A DNA stretch of 64,000 nucleotides. Origin: Levilactobacillus tongjiangensis (GTDB lineage: Bacteria; Bacillota; Bacilli; Lactobacillales; Lactobacillaceae). Each line of letters opens with the position of its first letter. Position 1 is the stretch's first letter. Below are positions 16,759 to 26,105 of the stretch, one piece after another. Under the pieces are notes generated by a model that made no database searches, was not told where the DNA came from, and was given only the letters and a program-made list of their open reading frames with translations. The stretch is from contig NZ_RHNY01000001.1 in assembly GCF_003946345.1 (NCBI RefSeq), forward strand, positions 1 through 64,000, given 5' to 3'. The position numbers and the translations under genes are program-made.

Positions 16759-18912
16759 TTAATTTCTTTTAACGTAGGTCTTGCCGAGCCAAGAGAGACT
16801 GAGCAAGCTAGCTAACCCTAATAAAACCAAGAATGAGGTTGATCGGTCACTCGTCTGGGGTAGCGTTGTTTGGGCCTTTGTGGTGCGCTTGGGATTTGAA
16901 CGAGTGGGGGATTTCTGAGTAATGGGTAATTGAACGACTGGCGATTGAGCAGTCTGAACATTGGCTGCCAAGGCAACACGGTTTTGCTTGGAAACCGACT
17001 GCTCTGGACTGAGGGCTGCTTGGGTATCGTCGATTGCGTCGGCTGAGCCACCATTGACGACGATTGTTGCAATTTCCTGTTGTTGGGGGTGGCTCACTGG
17101 CTGTGTTTGAGCAGCAGGCGCTGTTGCGGCAGTTGCTGCTATTGTTTGTGTGGTGATCTGTTGAGCGATGGTTGCGGCTGTCGTGGTGCCATGGTCGTCT
17201 GTACTATCGGTGTCCTCGACTGGCGGCGTCGGGAGATTACCCGTAATATCAAAGCCAGCGATTGGTGAGGTCGGTGTTGTTGGGGTAAGCGCCTGCTTCT
17301 TAAAGACCAGTGTGACTGCTTGAGGATCAAGCGTGTAGACTCCTCTTAATTTAGCTGCTTGACCGGCGACTAGTTGGTAGTCCTTAAGTTGCGTGAGGGC
17401 GGTTAAATCATAAGTTTCGCCCAATTTGGCAGCTGCACCAAGGCTAACGTCGTTCTGCAAAACGCTTCCAGCTTCATCTGTAAAGGAGATAGTCACAGTT
17501 GGTGAGGCCTGCCAGTTGGCTAAGCGGAAGATCCGGGTATCGTAAATCAGCTCAGCTCCTCCTGCATACGTAGCTTTAATGTACGCAATATTTGGCGAGG
17601 TAGTTCCCCGAATAAAGCCAAGCTGACCGTATGTGATGTATTTAGAGAAGCTAGCACTCGTAATTTGCTGAGGATTATCAAAATAGATTTGACCATTGTT
17701 GAGGTTAGTAATTGGCGTATAGGTTCCTACGTCAGCGGTATTAAAGGAGTAGGTTTTGCCGTTCGCTAAAAGTTGTCCATCCAAACCGTAAGATTCGTCG
17801 GGGATAAGCGTCACTGGCTGACCAATAACAACGTTCACTTGATGATTACTGTAGAAGGATTCGCCGATTGCCAAGATTTGTGTGTCGGCTTTGATACCGC
17901 CTAGTGGAGAGAAGTCGGACAGGTTATTTCCAGAGAGATCGATTTGACTGAGCGGTGTCATACCTAGTTGATAGCCATTATTGCCAATGATGGTTAGCCA
18001 GGGTGCTAACAAGGCTAACTGACGATTCTGTAAGGCTTGATAATCATTGGAATAGATATTGCCTCTGAGAGCAAAGCGGGCAATTTTAGTGGGATCGATT
18101 CGGGTGAGCTGGTTCAGCATGTCGTCACTAAGGTAGCCGGAATAGTAGTCAGTGATTGAGAGGTTAGTGAACCGTAGATTAGTTAGCGGTGTGAGATCAA
18201 AGTAAGGAGAAGCAGTTCCGTCAGACTTAATTGGAGAGTATGTCAGGGTTAGATCAATCAGTGCAGTTGAGGGTAGGTACTGAAGGGCGTCTAATCCACT
18301 CATGTCGTTGATAGTAGCCAGATTTAAGGTTAAGGTGGTTCCTTTGAATTGCCGAATAGCACCAACGGTTAGGCTACCGGTTGTTGTTAAGCCTAACGCA
18401 GACTTAACGGCTGCGGTTAAACTGGCATCCTTAATTGTTACGATCTGATCATCAGCGGGAGTTGCCGCTTTCAGCAATGCTGACCGGTTAGGCTGGCGGA
18501 TGGTGTTTTCTGCTGTGACAGGAGCTGGCGTATCAGAATTGACGGGATTTTTTGGTGTGATTGGTGGTGTGGTCCCTTTGTGACTGTCGCTGGTTGTTTC
18601 GTCATTAGTCACTGGCTCAGTCTTAGGCTTGTTAGTTGAATCGTCAATCTGGTTATCCGAATTGGTGTTTCTTAAATCGCTACTTGAGTTGCTAGGAGTT
18701 GATGAGGTCAGCACTGCTGATTTAGTTGGAGCTGAACTAGTGTCCTCTTTAGGAGAACTAGTCTCACTGTCTTGGTTATCTGGGATTGAATCTGCATGGC
18801 CAACGGTGACCGTTCCGCCTCCTAGCAGGATTCCACTGGCTATTGCAGCAAGTACCCAATGTGTTTTTAGAGATAAAGGTTTAATATATCCATGATTACT
18901 GCTGACTATCAT
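16759..18912 (-). CDS. LRR surface protein with variant sorting signal LPQTS
   Basis: Secreted cell-wall protein of 717 aa. Hydrophobic signal segment at residues about 20-40 (HWVLAAIASGILLGGGT), Ser/Thr/Asn-rich linker to about 150, a leucine-rich region about 155-345 (LTLNLATINDMSGLDAL, SQIDLSGNNLSDFSPL), an Ig-like/MucBP-like section about 470-545, then an Ala/Thr/Gln stalk. The C-terminus has TTLPQTSDRS, a hydrophobic helix and YVKRN, a sortase signal in which the usual final Gly is Ser. The start at 18912 is chosen because GGGAGGG precedes it; an ATG at 18927 overlaps that site. Same overall plan as the protein at 8215 but without clear sequence identity. Confidence 0.88.
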   Translation of the reverse strand: MIVSSNHGYIKPLSLKTHWVLAAIASGILLGGGTVTVGHADSIPDNQDSETSSPKEDTSSAPTKSAVLTSSTPSNSSSDLRNTNSDNQIDDSTNKPKTEPVTNDETTSDSHKGTTPPITPKNPVNSDTPAPVTAENTIRQPNRSALLKAATPADDQIVTIKDASLTAAVKSALGLTTTGSLTVGAIRQFKGTTLTLNLATINDMSGLDALQYLPSTALIDLTLTYSPIKSDGTASPYFDLTPLTNLRFTNLSITDYYSGYLSDDMLNQLTRIDPTKIARFALRGNIYSNDYQALQNRQLALLAPWLTIIGNNGYQLGMTPLSQIDLSGNNLSDFSPLGGIKADTQILAIGESFYSNHQVNVVIGQPVTLIPDESYGLDGQLLANGKTYSFNTADVGTYTPITNLNNGQIYFDNPQQITSASFSKYITYGQLGFIRGTTSPNIAYIKATYAGGAELIYDTRIFRLANWQASPTVTISFTDEAGSVLQNDVSLGAAAKLGETYDLTALTQLKDYQLVAGQAAKLRGVYTLDPQAVTLVFKKQALTPTTPTSPIAGFDITGNLPTPPVEDTDSTDDHGTTTAATIAQQITTQTIAATAATAPAAQTQPVSHPQQQEIATIVVNGGSADAIDDTQAALSPEQSVSKQNRVALAANVQTAQSPVVQLPITQKSPTRSNPKRTTKAQTTLPQTSDRSTSFLVLLGLASLLSLSWLGKTYVKRN

Positions 18913-19093
18913 GCTGATCCCTCCCATAAGTTATTTACATGATTAGCATACCCTGGTCGTAGAGTGGTTACTACACCAGAATATCCATTATATAACCATA
19001 TTAAATTGCTACAGAATTAACAGCGCAAATAATTTTGATATCTAAATAAGCAGGCGTGCTAAAATAGGCGTAATTTAGAAAAGAGGAATGCCT

Positions 19094-19921
19094 ATGAAAC
19101 AGCCTTGGTATCAACAGCCAATTACCACAGTGACCACCTATACTGATTTAATGACCCTCTTCCAAGAGTTGGGTTTACAAGAACAGGATACTTGTCTCGT
19201 ACATACGTCGTTAAGTGCTTTTGGATTTATTCCGGGTGGTGAACAGACACTAATTGCGGCTTTGAAAGCTGGTCTGGCGAAAGGCAATATTGCCATGCCG
19301 GCTCAGTCATCTGATTTATCTGACCCCCATGAGTGGATCAATCCACCGGTTCAAACGGCGCATCAGGATCAAGTGATGGCGGCACTGCCAGGCTTTGACC
19401 GACAGCTCACGCCGTGTCATTTGATTGGCGCGTTACCGGAGTATTTTCGCAGCTTACCGGGTACGCAACGAAGCGGCCATCCAACCTGTTCGATGACCGC
19501 TTGGGGTGTTCAGGCACAACATATTTGTGAAACAACAACCTATGATCTGCCCTTCGGTGCCCAGGGACCGCTTCAAAAGTTATACGACTTGAACGCGAAA
19601 GTCCTCTTCTTAGGGACTGATTTTGAAACGGGAACGGCGATTCACTTGGCTGAATCCACGTTGCCGCGGCCGGTTTTTGAAGAACGAGCGCCGATTCAAA
19701 CGGCCGGTCAAAAGCAATGGGTGTCCTTTAAAATGGTGGAGTTGGAGCCCTATGATGATTTCAATGAAATGGGTGCGCAGTTCATGGCAGCTAAGCCGGA
19801 GAGTGTGCGGCAGGCAGCCATTGGAAATGATCGGACGGCGCTGGCCTTTTCAATGCGCGATCTAGTCGACTTCGCCCGTGAATACTACCGGCAGCGGGAC
19901 TTAGCTGAGGGCTTGAATTAG
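19094..19921 (+). CDS. AAC(3)-family aminoglycoside N-acetyltransferase-like protein
   Basis: Acetyl-CoA-dependent acetyltransferase of the antibiotic NAT (AAC(3)/YokD) family, about 275 aa. Family segments: VHTSLSAFGFIPGGEQTLI near the N-terminus, MPAQSSDLSDP, SGHPTCSMTAWG and FGAQGPLQKLYDLNAKVLFLG, plus HLAE. I start at the ATG at 19094, seven bases from GAGGA, not at 19088. Members of this family are common as chromosomal genes of unknown substrate in lactobacilli, so drug resistance should not be assumed. Monocistronic. Confidence 0.85.
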   Translation: MKQPWYQQPITTVTTYTDLMTLFQELGLQEQDTCLVHTSLSAFGFIPGGEQTLIAALKAGLAKGNIAMPAQSSDLSDPHEWINPPVQTAHQDQVMAALPGFDRQLTPCHLIGALPEYFRSLPGTQRSGHPTCSMTAWGVQAQHICETTTYDLPFGAQGPLQKLYDLNAKVLFLGTDFETGTAIHLAESTLPRPVFEERAPIQTAGQKQWVSFKMVELEPYDDFNEMGAQFMAAKPESVRQAAIGNDRTALAFSMRDLVDFAREYYRQRDLAEGLN

Positions 19922-20141
19922 GTGGGCTTCGGCGTTGAATTAGGGACAATCGGTAGTGATTAATTCGACAGCAATTTATTATGATGGCTAACTGTTTTCT
20001 TCATTAAAGGGGAGTTAGCTTCGTCAGGTAACTATTAGCGAATACTTAGGGCCATTAGCCATGTATATTAAAGATAGTGTTAAGCCTTATTAAAAAACTG
20101 TAAACTCCTGTTCGGTACGGGCACTAATTTATACAAAATCT

Positions 20142-20149
20142 GTTATACT
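20142..20149 (+). promoter_or_regulatory. Extended -10 promoter of the cationic secreted protein
   Basis: TGTTATACT, a TG-extended -10, about 60 bases before the start codon. Otherwise the 19922-20212 spacer shows nothing I can name. Confidence 0.5.
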
Positions 20150-20212
20150 ACTAGTCGGTTATAAAAATAAATACCGGCTGGAAATCGCCGGTAGATTAAG
20201 GGGTCAGGAATA

Positions 20213-21049
20213 ATGAAGAAATTTATGGTTGCATTGACCGGGTTGGTCACGTTAGCCACGGTAGGCGCTACGGTCCCAGCTACGGCGATCACTCCAGCAG
20301 CAACAACTACGGCACACGCTGCGACGAAGCACATCGGTCCCAGCCTGAGTGTTAAGGCTATCTCTACGTCTTCCAGCAAGGTTGCGGGGACGGCTACTAA
20401 GGGTTCTAAGGTTACTGTTAAGGCAACCAAGAATGCTAAGAAGAACCTTGCTAGTGGGACTGCTTCAAAGACGACGGGGAAGTTCTCCATTAAGTTATCT
20501 AAGAAGTTGAAGAAGAACGCTAACGTTTACGTTTACGCAACGAATCCAAAGACGAAGGCTTACTTCTACCGGATCATCCGGGTCCAAGCTGCTTCGACTA
20601 AGGCTGCTACGACTAAGAAGACAACCACTAAGAAGACGACCACTAAAAAGGCCGCTACTAAGAAGACAACTACCAAGAAAGCTACGACTTCAACCAAGAA
20701 GAGTACGGCTAGCTTTTCCGTGAAGACACCAACTGGTACTTGGAAGTCCAACACGGCTAACAAGTATTCACAAAAGATGGTCTTCAGCCAAAAGACTGGT
20801 TTTAACCAATACCTCTACAAGAATGGTAAGAAGGTTAAGACGTTAGTTTCTTACGCTAAGTACAGTGTAGATGCTAAGACCCCAACGTTCTGGAAGATTT
20901 CATACACCCCTAAGGGTTCTAAGTCCTCTAAGACGCTTTACCTGCGCTTCACTTCTGCTAAGAAGTTCAAGATCGTTAACAGCAAGAACAAGGTCGTTGC
21001 CGTTAAGGCCGGCGTTGCTCCAGCTGCTAAGTGGACTTTCACGAAGTAG
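20213..21049 (+). CDS. Secreted, highly cationic repeat protein
   Basis: 278 aa with a signal peptide (FMVALTGLVTLATVGATV, likely cut after AHA). Residues about 42-125 look like a bacterial Ig-type domain (VAGTATKGSKVTVKAT, GKFSIKLSKKL). Residues about 130-165 are a low-complexity KKTTTKK tandem linker, and about 168-278 form a second basic beta-rich domain (GTWKSNTANKYSQKMVF). Lysine dominates, so the pI is very high and the protein probably stays on the wall through teichoic acids. No anchor motif. No family function recognised. Own promoter and terminator. Confidence 0.85.
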   Translation: MKKFMVALTGLVTLATVGATVPATAITPAATTTAHAATKHIGPSLSVKAISTSSSKVAGTATKGSKVTVKATKNAKKNLASGTASKTTGKFSIKLSKKLKKNANVYVYATNPKTKAYFYRIIRVQAASTKAATTKKTTTKKTTTKKAATKKTTTKKATTSTKKSTASFSVKTPTGTWKSNTANKYSQKMVFSQKTGFNQYLYKNGKKVKTLVSYAKYSVDAKTPTFWKISYTPKGSKSSKTLYLRFTSAKKFKIVNSKNKVVAVKAGVAPAAKWTFTK

Positions 21050-21075
21050 GCTTTAAAATTCAAACTTAACTTGTG

Positions 21076-21113
21076 AGACTGGTAACTCAGTAATGGGGTG
21101 CCAGTCTTTTTTC
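21076..21113 (+). terminator. Intrinsic terminator
   Basis: AGACTGG pairs with CCAGTCT, followed by TTTTT. Confidence 0.85.
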
Positions 21114-21128
21114 GTAAAACTAATGGAT

Positions 21129-21171
21129 ACAAATAGCGGCCACCCTCTAGGAAGAGTGACCGCTATTTGTG
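21129..21171 (-). terminator. Probable terminator of the metal ATPase gene
   Basis: ACAAATAGCGG and CCGCTATTTGT arms with a further imperfect inner stem. No strong T run follows on the minus strand, so termination may be weak. Confidence 0.55.
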
Positions 21172-21189
21172 AGTTGTTAGAAGCAAGGA

Positions 21190-23091
21190 TTAGTTCGTTG
21201 CGAGTTGTTGGGCAACTGGCTTAGCATCCTTGGTACCGCGAGGATGGTAACCAATCAACCGCATGGCGTTGAAGATGACGACCAGGATAGAGGCTTCGTG
21301 GACGAACATACCACTGGCCATGTAGATGTAGCCGTAAACCAGGCCAATTAGCAGGAAGGCTACTGTTAAGATGGCAATCGTAATGTTTTCCTTCGTGTTG
21401 GCAGAGGTCTTTTTAGCTAAGCCAACGGCGTGGTTCAAAGCTGTGAAGCTGGATTGCATCAAGACGACGTCGGCCGTTTCAATTGCCACGTCGGTCCCGC
21501 CACCCATGGCGATGCCGACACTAGCCGTGGCTAGGGAAGGACTATCGTTGATCCCGTCACCAACGAAGGCAACGTTACGACCCATATCTTGAAACTTTTT
21601 AACGAAGGTGACCTTGTCAGCTGGGAGTAAGTCGGCGTGAACTTCGTCGATACTGAGAGATTCAGCAACGGCTTGAGCAGTGGCTTGGTTGTCACCAGTT
21701 AACATGACCAGGTGCTTGATACCTTGCCGCTTGAGGGCGGCTAAAGCTTCTGGAACTTCAGGACGAACGGTATCAGCGACGCCTAAGATAAAGGCTAGTT
21801 TGCCTTGGTAGCCAACCAGAACGGTGGATTGACCGTCGTCTTGCATGGTGTGGAGATCATTCAGCTGGTCTGCTGTCAACTCGATACCGTTATCGTTTAA
21901 CAGAGCAGCGTTACCAACAAATAACTGATTGTCATGCCAGTTGCCGGCCATGCCACGACCTTTGATAGTTTCAGTTTCTAAAGTAGCAGTATCTGCTGGT
22001 AAATGAGCGGATAGGTGGGCCACAATGGCCTGAGCCAAGGGGTGATCGGAGGTCTTTTCAATTTGAGCGACACCGGCTAGGAGCGTTTTATCGTCAGTGT
22101 AGGATTTCGTATCAGCTACCGTCATTTTGCCAGTAGTTAACGTCCCAGTCTTATCAAACACAATGGTGTCGACTTTAGCTAAACTTTCAACGACGTCTCC
22201 ACCCTTGATAAGGATACCGTTCTTAGCACCGTTACCGATACCAGCTACGTTGGAAACCGGTGCACCGATAACTAAGGCCCCAGGGCAACCGAGTACCAGC
22301 ACGGTGATGGCCAAGCGAAGGTCGCGGGAGAAGACAAAGACTAAGATGGCGATGATTAAAACGGCTGGTGTATAGTATTGAGCGAATTTATCAATAAACT
22401 TTTCAGCGGGAGACTTGGTATCTTGGGCTTCTTCAACCAATTCAATGATCTTAGAGAAGGTGGTCTCGTCACCAACCTGGGTGGCTTCAATCGTTAAGGT
22501 GCCACTTTCAACCATGGCACCGGAGAAGACACCGTCACCATCAGCTTTGTTGATAGGCCGGGATTCACCGGTGATGGAGGCTTCGTTAACGTAACCGGAG
22601 CCACTAACAACTTTACCATCGACGGGGACTTGCCCACCGGCTTTGACAAGAACGACGTTGCCTTCTTCTAGGTCATCGACATCGACTTCTTCAAGGGAGC
22701 CGTCGTCTTGGACCAGTTCGGCAGTGGTGGGGGCCATTTCAGTCAGGGATTGAATGGCGCCACGGGTCTTGGCCAACGTTTTCTGTTCCAGGTAGGAACC
22801 GAAGAGAAATAGGAAAGTCACAATAGCAGATTCTTCAAATTCACCAATCGCGAATGCCCCAATAACGGCGATTCCGACTAGCAGTTCAATGCTAAAAACT
22901 TTGGCCTTCAGGGCGCTGATTGCTCTCAAGACAATTGGTGCTGCGGCAATCACGGAAGCGACGATCCAGGCAACGTCGGTAACATAAGGAACGTGAGTAA
23001 ACCAGGTGTTCAGGAAGCCGAGAATGATTAAGCCAGCTGACCAGAAGGTAATGGGATTCGTATGTGCGTAGATAAACCGTTGAAATTTCAT
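21190..23091 (-). CDS. Heavy-metal P1B-type ATPase with CPG motif
   Basis: Metal-exporting P-type ATPase (633 aa). A TM-rich N-terminus without a fused HMA domain, actuator loop with SITGESRPINK, TM metal motif GCPGALVIG (residue about 268) in place of the usual CPC, phosphorylation loop FDKTGTLTTGK (Asp about 311), SDHPLAQAI nucleotide-site HP pair, and GDGINDSPSL. The metal could be Zn/Cd/Co or Cu. A stand-alone HMA chaperone and Dps lie 3.7 kb upstream on the same strand under the same palindrome. The ATG at 23091 is chosen (AAAGGA at spacing 8); 23100 overlaps the ribosome site. Confidence 0.92.
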   Translation of the reverse strand: MKFQRFIYAHTNPITFWSAGLIILGFLNTWFTHVPYVTDVAWIVASVIAAAPIVLRAISALKAKVFSIELLVGIAVIGAFAIGEFEESAIVTFLFLFGSYLEQKTLAKTRGAIQSLTEMAPTTAELVQDDGSLEEVDVDDLEEGNVVLVKAGGQVPVDGKVVSGSGYVNEASITGESRPINKADGDGVFSGAMVESGTLTIEATQVGDETTFSKIIELVEEAQDTKSPAEKFIDKFAQYYTPAVLIIAILVFVFSRDLRLAITVLVLGCPGALVIGAPVSNVAGIGNGAKNGILIKGGDVVESLAKVDTIVFDKTGTLTTGKMTVADTKSYTDDKTLLAGVAQIEKTSDHPLAQAIVAHLSAHLPADTATLETETIKGRGMAGNWHDNQLFVGNAALLNDNGIELTADQLNDLHTMQDDGQSTVLVGYQGKLAFILGVADTVRPEVPEALAALKRQGIKHLVMLTGDNQATAQAVAESLSIDEVHADLLPADKVTFVKKFQDMGRNVAFVGDGINDSPSLATASVGIAMGGGTDVAIETADVVLMQSSFTALNHAVGLAKKTSANTKENITIAILTVAFLLIGLVYGYIYMASGMFVHEASILVVIFNAMRLIGYHPRGTKDAKPVAQQLATN

Positions 23092-23171
23092 GGGAAGCAT
23101 CCTTTCTTGGTGTCTGTTTAAATTGTTCTATCCTTGTTGATGTCTTTATTATGCCGCGGAACCTGCGACAT

Positions 23172-23193
23172 TAACTTGATGTGAATCAAGTTA
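23172..23193. promoter_or_regulatory. FNR/CRP-like palindrome before the metal ATPase
   Basis: TAACTTGATGTGAATCAAGTTA, a 22-bp dyad containing TTGAT-N4-ATCAA. On the minus strand 18 bases separate it from CATAAT, which centres it near -41. The same layout occurs at 27088-27109. Confidence 0.75.
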
Positions 23194-23263
23194 GCGAAAT
23201 TCTTTTGTATAACGTTTCGATTTTTCAGTCATGATAGAATAATTGGCTTAAATTAATCGCTCT

Positions 23264-23440
23264 CCGGCGGCCAGAGACGGGGCCTGCTGTGGGGACGCTT
23301 CAGGCAAAGAGCGGGCTTCTCGCTCGATTTGAAGCTACGAAAACCACGTATCTTCAAAGTCGCCCATGGCCTAGGTTGGCTAAGATCGCCAACCAATGCC
23401 ATTTTCACGGCTGGCCCCGTCCCTGGCCGCCTCCGGCTGG
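23264..23440 (+). repeat. Dispersed structured repeat, family A (copy 1)
   Basis: About 175 bp with terminal inverted arms: CCGGCGGCCAGAGACGGGG at the left and the complementary CCCCGTCCCTGGCCGCC plus CTCCGG at the right. The core GCCTGCTGTGGGGACGCTTC, then AAAGAGCGGGCTTCTCGCTC and TTCAAAGTCGCCC, recurs at 57128-57298 and, more diverged, at 50149-50328, 50530-50680 and 50771-50950. No coding capacity. The rest of the 23200-23260 spacer shows nothing. Confidence 0.8.
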
Positions 23441-23486
23441 GATTATTTGTGGCCTAAGTTGAACTTGAAGCTCAGGGTGTAGATCA

Positions 23487-23650
23487 GAGCCGTGAGGTCG
23501 GCAGATATGGGCTCAGGCGCGAAGTTATTCTTAGTCAGCGGGTGATTTTCCGCTGGCTTAGAATAAGACCAAGCTTGTAGACTCGTGTTTTTCGAGGCTT
23601 CAAGTTGTGTCCGCACCGTTCCAGCCCATATCTGCCGGCCGGTAAGGCGG
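23487..23650 (-). repeat. Dispersed structured repeat, family B (copy 1)
   Basis: On the minus strand CGCCTTACCGG, GATATGGGCTGGAACGGTGC, a central hairpin (TTATTCTAA with TAAGAATAA) and GCGCCTGAGCCCATATCTGC followed by CGACCTC. The same blocks in the same order occur at 63335-63497, and its left part alone at 50110-50148. Confidence 0.8.
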
Positions 23651-23674
23651 ACTCACTATTTGGGTTTATGTACA

Positions 23675-23709
23675 AAAAAGATTCGGGAGGATTGGTCCCG
23701 AATCTTTTT
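23675..23709. terminator. Terminator of the GH31 gene
   Basis: AAAAAGATTCGGGA pairs with TCCCGAATCTTTTT around a 7-base loop; A and T runs suit either strand. Confidence 0.9.
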
Positions 23710-23743
23710 AATCGCTGCAAGCGCAGTGGAAATGGCGGGCAGT

Positions 23744-26047
23744 TTATGCCTGATAACTCGCTGTGGCGGCATCGTAGTGAAGCAGAAGCTGGTGGTCAGC
23801 GAGGTCTAGTTGAATGGTTTGATAAACCGGTTCGAAGCCATGATGGGTTAGACGAACCTGTACCTGTCCGTCCGTTACGCTGATAGTATAGCGGTTATAG
23901 TGGCCATCCTGGTAGGCGAAGTCAGTCCCATTGTCCTGATAATGCTGGTAGGTGGTTGTGTTGCCGTAAAGCTTGAAGGTCATAGTTGTATCAGGTTCAT
24001 CTGAAATATAGGAAACGGCTGGCCCCCAAGGAAGCACCGTCCCTTTTTTCACGAATAATGGTAACTTATCCAGTGGCGCGGCGACGACAATGTCTTGTTC
24101 GCCGCGATACTCTTGATTATTCCAGAAGTCGATCCAGTCCCCAGCTGGGAGGTAGACCAGCCGCTTGGTCTGAGACTTTTGAACGATGGGCGCTACGAGC
24201 AGACTGTCACCCACCATGAATTCATCATCCAGGTTGCGGACACGCTGGTCGGCAGGATAATTCAACACAAGGGGCCGCATGATTGGCAGACCAGTCTGCG
24301 TTTCGTCAGCGAAAAGATCGTAAAGGAAGGGGATGAACCGGTAACGTAGTTTTAGATAGCGCCGGTAAATGCTAAGGGTGGGTTCCCCAAAGCTCCAGGG
24401 TTCTTGGTGTCGCGTTCCCATGGCCGCGTGATTCCGTAACAGTGGGCTGAAGATGGCCGCTTCGATCCAACGAGTCAGGAGTTCAGCGGACGAATCGGAA
24501 GCGAAGCCACCAATGTCGGTACCGGCAAAGCTGAATCCGCTCAGTCCCAAGTTACAGAGCTGGGGAATCATCATTTGTAGATGTGGCCACATACTGCGGT
24601 TATCACCAGTCCAGACAGTCGAATACTTCTGAGTACCGGCATAGGCAGCTCGGGTGATGACGAAGGGCCGTGTGCCTTGATGTTCCTTGAGTCCGGCGTA
24701 CGTGGCGCGCGCCATGTTATGGCCGTAAACGTTGTGCATTTTTTTATGGGTCGCGGGGGTGTCCTGGTCGCTAAACACTGTATCCAGAGGGATTTCACCG
24801 TCAAACGATGCGGGTTCGTTCATATCGTTCCAAATACCCGCCACGCCGGTATCCGTGAGAACTTTCGTATTTTGTGCCCACCAGTGGCGAACGGCCGGGC
24901 GACCAAAGTCTGGAAAGGCCGAATTACCGGGCCAAACTTTGTTGATGTAGGTTTCACCGGCCGGGGTCTTCACAAAGTAGTCGTGTTGCAGGCCCTCTTG
25001 GTAGATGGTGTAATCGGGGTCCTGCTTAACGCCCGGATCAATGATGGGGACGACCTTAAATCCTTGCTGCTTCAGGTGGGCAACAAACTTAGCCGGGTCC
25101 GCGTACTTGGCGCGATCCCAAGTGAAGACGCGATAGCCGCGCATGTAGTCGACGTCAAAGTGAATGGCGTCGCAAGGCAGATTCTTTTCCCGCAGATTAT
25201 CAGCAATGGCTTGCACCTCGGCCTGGCTAGCACTGTACCCCCAACGGGATTGTTGGTAGCCTAAAGTCCATTTCTGAGGCAGTGGTGTGCGACCAGTGAG
25301 GTAGGTGTAGTTGGTCACGATAGCTTTCAAGGTGGCACCACCTAGAATGTAGTAATCCAGGTTGCCGGCCACCGCGCTGTAGAAGTAGTAGTGGTTGCTT
25401 TCCTTGCCCAAATCCAAGTGACTCTTATAGGGGTTGTCGAAGAAGAGGCCGTAAGGGTGGCCGTTCTTAAGGCCTAGTAGCACGGGAATCGATTTATAAA
25501 TATTGGGCAGAATTTCTAGTTGGGGGTCGGGGTAATCAATATTCCAGTTATCATATTCAAACCCCCGTTTGTCGAGGTAGCCGGTCTTGTCGCCGAGGCC
25601 GTAGAGGTGTTCATCTGCGGCTAGTTCTTTGACGACCTGGTAGTAACTTGCATGATCATCAATGGTGACGTTGGTCACGCTGTGCCCTTCCGCTTCAACT
25701 AGTTTTTGGTGAACTTTATCGACCCCTTTATCAAGGAGGTGGCGCTCACCACGAAAATCAGTGATGAGTGCGTGACCAGCTGCATCGTAAACGTCAACGT
25801 GACCGTCAGCGTCGAGCTTGACGGTAAGGTCACTGGTAGTGAGTACATATTGGTGAGCAACGACCGTCAAGTCATAGTCGGTTGGCTGCTGTTTGTCATC
25901 TTCAATGGCATAAGACTGGCCGGTTTCACCGCGGTTGGCAAAGACCCGAATGATACTAGGGGTCAGGATGCTTAATTGTAGCGGTCGGTGAGGGTAATCA
26001 AAGGTAATCGTTTGTTGATTTTGCTGATACTTGGGTAAGGTAGACAT
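23744..26047 (-). CDS. GH31 alpha-glucosidase
   Basis: Intracellular retaining alpha-glucosidase (767 aa, no signal peptide) that releases glucose from maltose- or isomaltose-type oligosaccharides. The catalytic nucleophile Asp is in GIWNDMNEPASF and the acid/base Asp in VWTGDNRSMW; other family marks are HFDVDYM and GFSFAGTDIGGF, with an N-terminal galactose-mutarotase-like domain and C-terminal beta domains. The frame runs to 26134, but AAAGGAG before the ATG at 26047 fixes the start. A perfect cre site overlaps its promoter, so glucose repression through CcpA is expected. Confidence 0.93.
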   Translation of the reverse strand: MSTLPKYQQNQQTITFDYPHRPLQLSILTPSIIRVFANRGETGQSYAIEDDKQQPTDYDLTVVAHQYVLTTSDLTVKLDADGHVDVYDAAGHALITDFRGERHLLDKGVDKVHQKLVEAEGHSVTNVTIDDHASYYQVVKELAADEHLYGLGDKTGYLDKRGFEYDNWNIDYPDPQLEILPNIYKSIPVLLGLKNGHPYGLFFDNPYKSHLDLGKESNHYYFYSAVAGNLDYYILGGATLKAIVTNYTYLTGRTPLPQKWTLGYQQSRWGYSASQAEVQAIADNLREKNLPCDAIHFDVDYMRGYRVFTWDRAKYADPAKFVAHLKQQGFKVVPIIDPGVKQDPDYTIYQEGLQHDYFVKTPAGETYINKVWPGNSAFPDFGRPAVRHWWAQNTKVLTDTGVAGIWNDMNEPASFDGEIPLDTVFSDQDTPATHKKMHNVYGHNMARATYAGLKEHQGTRPFVITRAAYAGTQKYSTVWTGDNRSMWPHLQMMIPQLCNLGLSGFSFAGTDIGGFASDSSAELLTRWIEAAIFSPLLRNHAAMGTRHQEPWSFGEPTLSIYRRYLKLRYRFIPFLYDLFADETQTGLPIMRPLVLNYPADQRVRNLDDEFMVGDSLLVAPIVQKSQTKRLVYLPAGDWIDFWNNQEYRGEQDIVVAAPLDKLPLFVKKGTVLPWGPAVSYISDEPDTTMTFKLYGNTTTYQHYQDNGTDFAYQDGHYNRYTISVTDGQVQVRLTHHGFEPVYQTIQLDLADHQLLLHYDAATASYQA

Positions 26048-26105
26048 GTGGGTAAGACTCCTTTTGACTGTTTCTCTTCTATAATAAACGGTTACCCCCG
26101 GACAA

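Noticed and set aside
19094-19921. Reading the AAC(3)-like gene as acquired aminoglycoside resistance
   Set aside because: No mobile element nearby and the family has many chromosomal members of unknown substrate.
23585-23883. Overlapping plus-strand frames near 23.6 kb
   Set aside because: They lie in the family B repeat, the terminator and the antisense of the GH31 gene end.
24581-25264. 227-codon frame antisense to the GH31 gene
   Set aside because: Antisense shadow of a clear GH31 gene; no start context or motif.
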